Assembly (NCBI RefSeq): GCF_003751225.1
Contig: NZ_RJKE01000001.1
Span: 5,518,001 to 5,582,000 of the forward strand
Direction: 5' to 3'
DNA from: Actinocorallia herbida
GTDB lineage: Bacteria; Actinomycetota; Actinomycetes; Streptosporangiales; Streptosporangiaceae
Length of the DNA stretch: 64,000 nucleotides
The first letter of the stretch is position 1, and each line of letters starts with the position of its first letter. Shown in pieces: positions 58,866 through 64,000 of this stretch. The notes below the pieces were generated by a model. That model ran no database searches. It was given only the letters and a program-made list of their open reading frames with translations, and was not told the DNA's origin. A program made the position numbers and the translations under genes.

Positions 58866-60092
58866 ATGGCCGCTGGCGGGATGCTGCCGCAGTGGGCGAA
58901 ACGACTGACGGACGAACGCCGGGCCCGGGGATGGGTCGAGGCCGACCTGGCCGCCGAGCTGAAGCGCCAGCGGTCGGATTTGCCGTCGGCGAAGTCCCTC
59001 ACCCACATGATCCGGAGCGACTGGGAGACCGGTCGCCACAAGCCCGGCCCCCGCTACCGGATCCTTCTGTCAGCAGCCTTCGACGTCGCGGAAGAGGACC
59101 TGTTCGCCTGCCCCTCGACGGCCGCCACCGAACAAGCACCGCCACGGGCGCCCGGGACCGTCGTGGGCATCGCCGAGCCCGTTCCCCACGAGCCGCATCG
59201 AGGCCCCGTCGCACCGGAGCTCGTCATGTACTTCCTTGAACAACTCCCCGGCCATTACAAGGCCGACATGTTCCTCGGCCCGCGCCACCTCATCCCGACC
59301 GTGGACACCCAGGCCCGCCTGATCGACGAACTCACCCGAGCCGCCGACGCCCCCGTCCGCCAAGGTCTCCTCGGAGCAGGCGTCGCCTACTCCAGCCTCC
59401 TCGGCTGGCTCTACCAGGACGCCGGCGACCTGGAGAAGTCAGCCCAGTGGCGCAACGCGGCCCTCGACATGGCCCACCGCTCAGCCGACCCCCAGCTCAT
59501 CAGCTACGCCCTCACCAACAAGGCCATGCTCGCCATCGACCTGAACGACCGCCACATGGTCCTCGACTACGCCATTGCGGCCCTCGCGGACGAAACCCGC
59601 CTCTCCCCGAAAGTCCGCGTCCTCGGCCTCGTCCACCAAGCCCACGGCCACGCCTTCCTCGGTGACCGCGCGTCCACCGACCGCGCCCTCGACGCCGCCG
59701 AAGCCCTCCTCGACCAGGTCGACGACGAATACCCCTGGGGCAACTCCTGCCGCCGCACCCCCGGCTACATCGACGTCCAACGAGCCACCGCCTACGTCCG
59801 CCTCGGAGCCCACCACGAGGCCATCCGCATCTGGGACCGCCTCCTGCACTCCGCCCCCACGACCGCCCGCCGAGACAACGGCGTCTTCCTCGCCCGCCAA
59901 GCCGCCGCCCTCGCCGCCATCCCCGAACCCGAACGCGTCGTAGAGATCGCGACAACCACCGCGACACTCGTCACCGACACCGGCTCAGCCCGCCTCCGCC
60001 GAGAACTCCTGGCCCTCCCCACCCACGCCGCCGCCTGGACCTCCACCCCTGCCGGACGCGACCTCGGCGACATCATCGCCGCCATCGCCTAA
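58866..60092 (+). CDS. XRE-type helix-turn-helix protein with TPR-like repeats
   Basis: A 408-residue protein. The N-terminal WAKRLTDERRARGWVEADLAAELKR and RSDWETGRHKPGPRYR are an XRE-type HTH; the rest is alpha-helical with repeated patterns (YQDAGDLEKSAQWRNAALDMAHRS, AHGHAFLGDRASTDRALDAAEALL) like TPR repeats. Such regulators are common in Streptosporangiales and Streptomyces. The ATG at 58866 has GAAAGG upstream; an in-frame GTG at 58857 is possible. It is followed by the pterin dehydratase gene 17 bases later. The target is unknown. Confidence 0.85.
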   Translation: MAAGGMLPQWAKRLTDERRARGWVEADLAAELKRQRSDLPSAKSLTHMIRSDWETGRHKPGPRYRILLSAAFDVAEEDLFACPSTAATEQAPPRAPGTVVGIAEPVPHEPHRGPVAPELVMYFLEQLPGHYKADMFLGPRHLIPTVDTQARLIDELTRAADAPVRQGLLGAGVAYSSLLGWLYQDAGDLEKSAQWRNAALDMAHRSADPQLISYALTNKAMLAIDLNDRHMVLDYAIAALADETRLSPKVRVLGLVHQAHGHAFLGDRASTDRALDAAEALLDQVDDEYPWGNSCRRTPGYIDVQRATAYVRLGAHHEAIRIWDRLLHSAPTTARRDNGVFLARQAAALAAIPEPERVVEIATTTATLVTDTGSARLRRELLALPTHAAAWTSTPAGRDLGDIIAAIA

Positions 60093-60109
60093 CTCCCCAG
60101 GAGACAACC

Positions 60110-60421
60110 GTGGCCGACCTCGTCCCCCTCACCGACTCCGAAATCACCGACCGCCTCGCCACCCTCCCCGGCTGGTCCCGCGAAGGCGACACCATCACCC
60201 GCACCTTCGCCCACACCTGGCACGAATGCATCCATCTAGCGACCTACGTGGCCGCCAAGGCCCGAGAAGTTGGCCACCACCCCGACATCCATATCACCTG
60301 GCAACGCATCCGCTTCGTCACCACCACACACGACGCAGGCCACAGACTCACTGCCATGGACTTCGACCTCGCCCACCACATCAACCAGATCGCTCTCGGG
60401 CACGGTGCCGAGTCCGCGTAG
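60110..60421 (+). CDS. phhB: Pterin-4a-carbinolamine dehydratase
   Basis: A 103-residue enzyme with the family pattern VGHHPDIHITWQRIRFVTTTHDAGHRLTAMD, including the His and Asp of the active site. It recycles pterin cofactor after aromatic amino acid hydroxylases; no hydroxylase gene is adjacent, and some actinobacterial copies have secondary roles. The start is GTG at 60110 with AGGAGA upstream. It lies in the same direction and close to the HTH/TPR gene, so they may be co-transcribed. Confidence 0.9.
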   Translation: MADLVPLTDSEITDRLATLPGWSREGDTITRTFAHTWHECIHLATYVAAKAREVGHHPDIHITWQRIRFVTTTHDAGHRLTAMDFDLAHHINQIALGHGAESA

Positions 60422-60595
60422 GGTCCAGAGCGCATGTAGATCATCAGGGATGCATGGGGCTGTGCGGAGCCCCGTACGCAAGTCCAGGCTTACCGTTGCT
60501 GGAGGGGGCCTCCTGAGAGTGGTCCAGCGTGAGAGTGGTGGGTGACGTGCGGACCTGGATGCGGGGATGGCCCGTACAGTCAGGTGCCGGAGCCA

Positions 60596-61326
60596 ATGGA
60601 GGGGCCGATCGGGTGCACGCTGTCGGCCGGGGCCATGAAGGCGCGGCTGGGCGAGTTCGAGGAGCTGTTCGCCCTGGCGCTGACGCGGGAGCTGCGCGGC
60701 GATGTAGAGGAGAGGGCGAGGGCGTCGCTCGCGGCCGAGGCCGAGTGCTGCGCGTCAGTCGGCTTCGACCTCGCGGCTACCGAGGAGGGGCTGGTGGTGA
60801 CGGCGCCGGCGGAGGTGGGAGCGGCTTTGGACGGGCTCCGGGAACTGGCCGAGGGCAGCGCGTCGGCCGCGCAGGTGGCCGCGGCGAGCGGGCACGAGGG
60901 GCTGCCGTCGGGTGAGCTGGCCGCGGGCGTGGACGCCCAGACACTGTGCCACTACGAGCGGCGCAGCCTGCTCGCGGAACCGGAGCGGACCTTGGGCGGG
61001 CACCGCCTTCATCCGGTGGAGGCGGTGGCGGTGCTGCGGGTGATCAAAGCGGCCCAGCGGCTCGGGTTCACGCTGGAGGAGGTCGCCGACCTTCTGGAGG
61101 CCACCGGCACCGCGGCGATGGCCTGTCCGAGCGGGCCCGCCTGAAGCTCATCGAGGTCGAGGAGCGCATCGTCGACCTGACCGTGATCTCGGGCGCGCTG
61201 CGGCAGGCGATCGACGCGGGCTGCGCCGACCTGGTGGAGTGCGCCCAGGCCGGATGCCGCCCGATCCCCTTCACCCCCATCGCAGACCTGCGGCGCAGCA
61301 CCGAGATTCCGGAGGATGGATCATGA
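60596..61326 (+). pseudogene. Cys-containing N-domain fused to MerR-type regulator, with frameshift
   Basis: From ATG 60596 the frame encodes a helical domain (residues about 10-85) with AEAECCASVGFDLAATEEGLVV, a fold seen in small proteins of mercury/metal loci, then from about residue 105 a MerR unit (GELAAGVDAQTLCHYERRSLLAEPERT, GGHRLHPVEAVAVLRVIKAAQRLGFTLEEVADLLEATG). The frame ends at 61144, but shifting by one base at about 61115-61130 restores LSERARLKLIEVEERIVDLTVISGALRQAI and a Cys-rich end (CADLVECAQAGC) up to 61326. It is a frameshifted gene or a sequencing error. Confidence 0.65.
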
Positions 61327-61458
61327 GCAGGAGAGCGTGCGGCGGCAGCGGCTCGGGGCGGGGCGTGCTCGTGCGCAGCCGTCCGCGCTTGAACGTCGAC
61401 GCGGTGCTACTGGCGACGGGGTTCGGCCCGGCCCGCGGCCGGACCGTGGGGAGTGCGG

Positions 61459-61818
61459 TCAGGCCGAGGCCGGGAGGGCGAACAAGGTGGACAGGCGGGT
61501 GATCGCGTCGGGGACGACGCGGTAGTACACCCAGGTCCCGCGGCGCTCGCCGGTGATCAGCCCCGCCTGGCGCAGGACCTTGAGGTGGTGGGAGATCGTC
61601 GGGCCGGACAGGTCGAACGGGGTCGTGAGGTCGCAGACGCAGGCCTCCCCGCCCTCGCTCGCGGCGATCAGGTTCAGCAGGCGCAGGCGCACGGGGTCGG
61701 ACAGCGCCTTGAACACGCGCGCCAGCTCGGCGGCCTCGTCCTCGCCCAGGATCGGGCCGCTCAGCGGGGCGCAGCACGCCGCGGCCGAGACGTCTTCCAG
61801 CTCCAGGAACTTCGACAT
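61459..61818 (-). CDS. arsR: ArsR-family arsenic sensor (CgArsR-like)
   Basis: A 119-residue repressor. C15-C16 and C60/C62 (ACVCDL) form a ligand set similar to Corynebacterium ArsR1 (C15, C16, C55). The HTH is FDLSGPTISHHLKVLRQAGLI. It should respond to As(III). The ATG at 61818 is selected because earlier in-frame starts lie in AT-rich promoter DNA. It is divergent from the small gene and flavoprotein gene at 61896. A pair of CGAAG/CTTCG half-sites (61858-61862, 61876-61880) lies in the spacer. Confidence 0.9.
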   Translation of the reverse strand: MSKFLELEDVSAAACCAPLSGPILGEDEAAELARVFKALSDPVRLRLLNLIAASEGGEACVCDLTTPFDLSGPTISHHLKVLRQAGLITGERRGTWVYYRVVPDAITRLSTLFALPASA

Positions 61819-61895
61819 GCTTCTAATTTGACATCCATCTATCCAGAAAGGCAAACTCGAAGCTACTTAGACAGACTTCGAATCAGGAGATGATC
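61819..61895. promoter_or_regulatory. Divergent arsenic-locus promoter
   Basis: AT-rich spacer with inverted CGAAG (61858-61862) and CTTCG (61876-61880). The AGGAG at 61885-61889 is the Shine-Dalgarno of the small gene at 61896. Confidence 0.6.
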
Positions 61896-62060
61896 GTGGG
61901 GACGCTGCCAGCACGGATCACCCGGCCTTGGACCCGCGCGAACCCTGTCGAGAACACCACGTACAACGAGCGCCGCGGCAGCCAGGTCTGCACCGCCGCC
62001 TGCCGTCGAGCCGCCCACCGGGACCGCGTCGTCACCGCGGCGCTGCGCTCGCGTCTTTGA
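61896..62060 (+). CDS. 54-residue protein upstream of the flavoprotein gene
   Basis: GTG at 61896 is exactly six bases after AGGAG; ATG at 61890 is too close to it. The product is 54 residues, basic, with RITRPWTRANPVENTTYNERR and a C-x3-C pair (VCTAACRR). It is not in a family I know. It begins the operon under the divergent ArsR promoter and lies 25 bases before the flavoprotein gene, so an arsenic-related role is plausible. Its small size and correct spacing of signal and start support it as real. Confidence 0.6.
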   Translation: MGTLPARITRPWTRANPVENTTYNERRGSQVCTAACRRAAHRDRVVTAALRSRL

Positions 62061-62085
62061 CCTACCGAGATCGAAGGAGACGATC

Positions 62086-63669
62086 ATGACCGACCTCGCA
62101 GGACCGGGTGAGCAGGGCGGCTGCTGCGGCGTCAGCGCGTGCTGCACCGACGCCGAGCAGGCGCTCGACCCCACCGTCACCGTCACCCAGGCCAAGACCG
62201 ACGCCGGGTGCGGATGCGTCGAAGACACCGCGCCGGACGGCGAACCGCCGGTCGTCGTCATCGGGGCGGGACCCGTCGGGCTCGCCGCCGCCGCGCACCT
62301 CGCCGAGCGCGGGCTCGGCTTCCTCGTCCTCGAGGCCGGGGAGACGGTAGGCGCGGCCGTCGCCGACTGGGGGCATGTGCGGCTGTTCTCGCCGTGGCGG
62401 TACGACGTCGACGCCGCCGCCCGCCGCCTCCTTGAGGCCGAGGGCTGGACGGCGCCCGAGCCCGAGGTGCTGCCGACCGGCGCGGACCTCGTCCGGGACT
62501 ACCTCACGCCGCTCGCCGCCGTCCCCGCGCTGGCCGGACGTATCCGCACAGGCGCGCGGGTACTGGCCGTCACACGTCAGGGCGTCGACACCACCCGCAC
62601 GATCGGCCGCGACGGGCGCCCGCTCCTCGTCCGCGTCCGCCACGCCGACGGCACCGTCCAGGACGTGACCGCTCGCGCCGTCATCGACGCGTCCGGCACC
62701 TGGGGACAGCGCAACCCCCTCGGCCACTCCGGCCTCGCCGCACCCGGCGAGGACGAGGCCGCGCCCCGCATCACCGGCCCGCTGCCCGACGTGCTCGGCC
62801 GCGACCGGGAACGGTTCGCCGGGAAGCACACCCTCGTCGTCGGCATGGGCCACTCGGCCGCCAACACCCTGCTCGCCCTCGCCGAACTCGCCGCACAAGA
62901 GGCCGGCACCCGGATCACCTGGGCCGTCCGGAACGCTTCGGTCGCCCGCCTGTACGGCGGCGGCGACGCCGACGGCCTGCCCGCTCGCGGCGCGCTCGGC
63001 ACCCGGCTGAAGAAGGCCGTCGACGGCGGCGAGATCGACCTCGTCCGCTCCTTCACCATCACCGGCTTCGCAGACGGCGCCGAGAGCGTGGACGTGACCG
63101 GATCGACCCCCGACGGCGCCCGGACGCTGACCGCCGATCTGGTCGTCGCCGCGACCGGATTCCGGCCCGACCTCGCCATGCTCCGCGAGGTCCGCGTCTC
63201 CCTGGACCCGGCCACCGAGGCTCCGATCGGCATCGCCGAGATGATCGACCCGAACTTCCACTCCTGCGGCACCGTCCCCCCGCACGGCGAACGCGACCTC
63301 GCCCAGCCCGAGAAGGGCTTCTACATCGTCGGCATGAAGAGCTACGGGCGCGCCCCGACGTTCCTCATGGCCACCGGCTACGAGCAGGTCCGCTCCGTCG
63401 TCGCCGCCCTCGCCGGCGACCGCGAGGCCGCCGACGCCGTCCACCTCGACCTGCCCGAGACCGGCGTCTGCTCCACCGGCCTCATCACCGAGGACCTGCT
63501 CCCCGGCGCCGAGGCCGGTTGCGGCACGGCCTGCGCGCCCGAGCCTGCCGCCGCGGAGGCGGACTCGTGCTGCGGCAGCGCTCCGCAGCCCGTGACCATC
63601 GGCATCGGAGCCCCCGTCGGCTTCGCCACCGGCCGCGCCCACGGCCACTCCGGCGACACCGCCTCCTGA
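62086..63669 (+). CDS. Cys-rich FAD-dependent monooxygenase-like flavoprotein (ArsO-like)
   Basis: A 527-residue flavoprotein. VVVIGAGPVGLAAAAHLAE (G60 start) binds FAD; VVGMGHSAANTLLAL is the second dinucleotide motif for NADPH; ATGFRPDLAMLREV is the family C-terminal motif. Extra N- and C-terminal parts are Cys-rich: C13, C14, C19, C20, C42, C44 and near the end CGTAC, SCCGS. ArsO-like flavoproteins are linked with arsenic operons, but their chemistry is unsettled. Cys pairs suggest direct arsenite binding. Expression under the ArsR-controlled promoter with the 54-residue protein is likely. Confidence 0.88.
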   Translation: MTDLAGPGEQGGCCGVSACCTDAEQALDPTVTVTQAKTDAGCGCVEDTAPDGEPPVVVIGAGPVGLAAAAHLAERGLGFLVLEAGETVGAAVADWGHVRLFSPWRYDVDAAARRLLEAEGWTAPEPEVLPTGADLVRDYLTPLAAVPALAGRIRTGARVLAVTRQGVDTTRTIGRDGRPLLVRVRHADGTVQDVTARAVIDASGTWGQRNPLGHSGLAAPGEDEAAPRITGPLPDVLGRDRERFAGKHTLVVGMGHSAANTLLALAELAAQEAGTRITWAVRNASVARLYGGGDADGLPARGALGTRLKKAVDGGEIDLVRSFTITGFADGAESVDVTGSTPDGARTLTADLVVAATGFRPDLAMLREVRVSLDPATEAPIGIAEMIDPNFHSCGTVPPHGERDLAQPEKGFYIVGMKSYGRAPTFLMATGYEQVRSVVAALAGDREAADAVHLDLPETGVCSTGLITEDLLPGAEAGCGTACAPEPAAAEADSCCGSAPQPVTIGIGAPVGFATGRAHGHSGDTAS

Positions 63670-63700
63670 CGCCGCCCACCAGCTGAGTCGCCTCTCCTCT

Positions 63701-63736
63701 CGGTCGGCCCCCGGCGGATCCCGCCGGTGCCGACCG
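63701..63736 (+). terminator. Hairpin terminator after the flavoprotein gene
   Basis: Outer stem 63701-63708 with 63729-63736 and inner stem 63711-63717 with 63721-63727, 31 bases after the stop. Confidence 0.7.
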
Positions 63737-63870
63737 GGCCGCGAGGGGGCCTGTTGGCCGAGGGCGGGACAGGTTGTTGGTGCGTCTCGGGAAGAGCATC
63801 GAAGATCGCGGCCGGGTCCTCGCCGGGATCTCCGGCCCGTAGGTTCAACAGGCTGAGCGGCCACAAGCAT
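63737..63870. other. Gene-free stretch
   Basis: No supported gene. GC-rich spacer between two hairpins. Confidence 0.4.
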
Positions 63871-63896
63871 CCGGCACGCCTCGTGAGGCGTGCCGG
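63871..63896 (-). terminator. Perfect palindromic terminator at right edge
   Basis: A perfect 12-base stem (63871-63882 with 63885-63896) and a 2-base loop, positioned to end a minus-strand transcript from the right edge. Confidence 0.7.
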
Positions 63897-63945
63897 GAGC
63901 CTTCGTCCTGCCCTCACCGAGACCTCGGTGCCGGCGGCGCCCGGG

Positions 63946-64000
63946 TCAGCCGGAGACGGATGCCGCGTGTTCGCCCGCGACGTGGGCGAACACACAGGTC
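63946..64000 (-). CDS. Possible 3' end of a gene entering from the right
   Basis: The minus strand is open from the window edge to a TGA at 63946-63948, ending in TCVFAHVAGEHAASVSG. The hairpin 50 bases downstream supports it as a gene end. With 17 codons the family cannot be named. Confidence 0.35.
   Translation of the reverse strand, partial: TCVFAHVAGEHAASVSG

Noticed and set aside
1-64000. tRNA, rRNA, riboswitch or CRISPR elements
   Set aside because: None was recognised by eye on either strand; a covariance search (Infernal, tRNAscan-SE) would be needed to exclude small RNAs.

Overview
The window is GC-rich DNA with dense gene packing, frequent GTG and TTG starts, many 4-base stop/start overlaps, and perfect GC-rich hairpins without long U tracts as terminators. 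This points to a soil or environmental actinomycete, probably of the Streptosporangiales/Thermomonosporaceae type (Actinomadura-like). That placement is inferred from style and gene content; no rRNA, tRNA or CRISPR array was seen.

Bases 1-28,808 form a CoA-thioester catabolic cluster. It has an oligopeptide-type ABC transporter (1-3,296; no binding protein in view), two CaiB-type CoA-transferases, two AMP-forming acyl-CoA ligases, two acyl-CoA dehydrogenases, four crotonase-fold hydratases, a double-hotdog MaoC-type hydratase, three SDR oxidoreductases, two thiolases, two lipid-transfer-protein (Ltp) thiolase-like proteins with DUF35 zinc-ribbon/OB partners (one fused, one split), an amidohydrolase, a PPOX-fold flavoprotein, an MDR reductase and a DUF2889 protein. 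Together these look like activation and beta-oxidation or retro-aldol shortening of a branched or ring-bearing acid.

Bases 28,906-41,729 hold an oxygenase cluster: a meta-cleavage-product hydrolase, two divergent paralogous cupins, an IclR regulator, a VOC protein, a KstD-like flavoprotein dehydrogenase, a ferredoxin reductase, an MFS transporter, a 3Fe-4S ferredoxin, a Rieske oxygenase, an extradiol dioxygenase and an unusual regulator made of two tandem GntR/FadR units. The enzyme set recalls ring dehydrogenation, hydroxylation and meta-cleavage in steroid catabolism, but the HsaAB monooxygenase and the lower pathway are missing, so the substrate is open. A conserved promoter box precedes at least three operons here, and an 11-base motif is shared with a promoter of the first cluster.

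Bases 41,802-52,076 are accessory: a degenerate HepT-like protein, a PAP2 phosphatase coupled to a frameshifted PGPGW-type membrane protein gene, a CadD-type cadmium transporter, a TetR regulator, a zinc alcohol dehydrogenase, two drug-efflux MFS genes (one with a divergent MarR) and an Imm1-like protein.

Bases 52,345-63,736 form a metal/metalloid resistance region: arsR-acr3-(arsC remnant)-arsC, a CmtR-like sensor coupled to a CDF-type transporter, a truncated replication-relaxation gene, an IS3-family element with a programmed-frameshift signal, regulatory genes (an anti-sigma-like ATPase with a small partner, an HTH/TPR protein), a pterin dehydratase, a frameshifted MerR fusion, and a second arsenic-type locus (ArsR, a 54-residue protein, a Cys-rich flavoprotein). 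The truncated gene and the IS suggest an island assembled by transfer and recombination.
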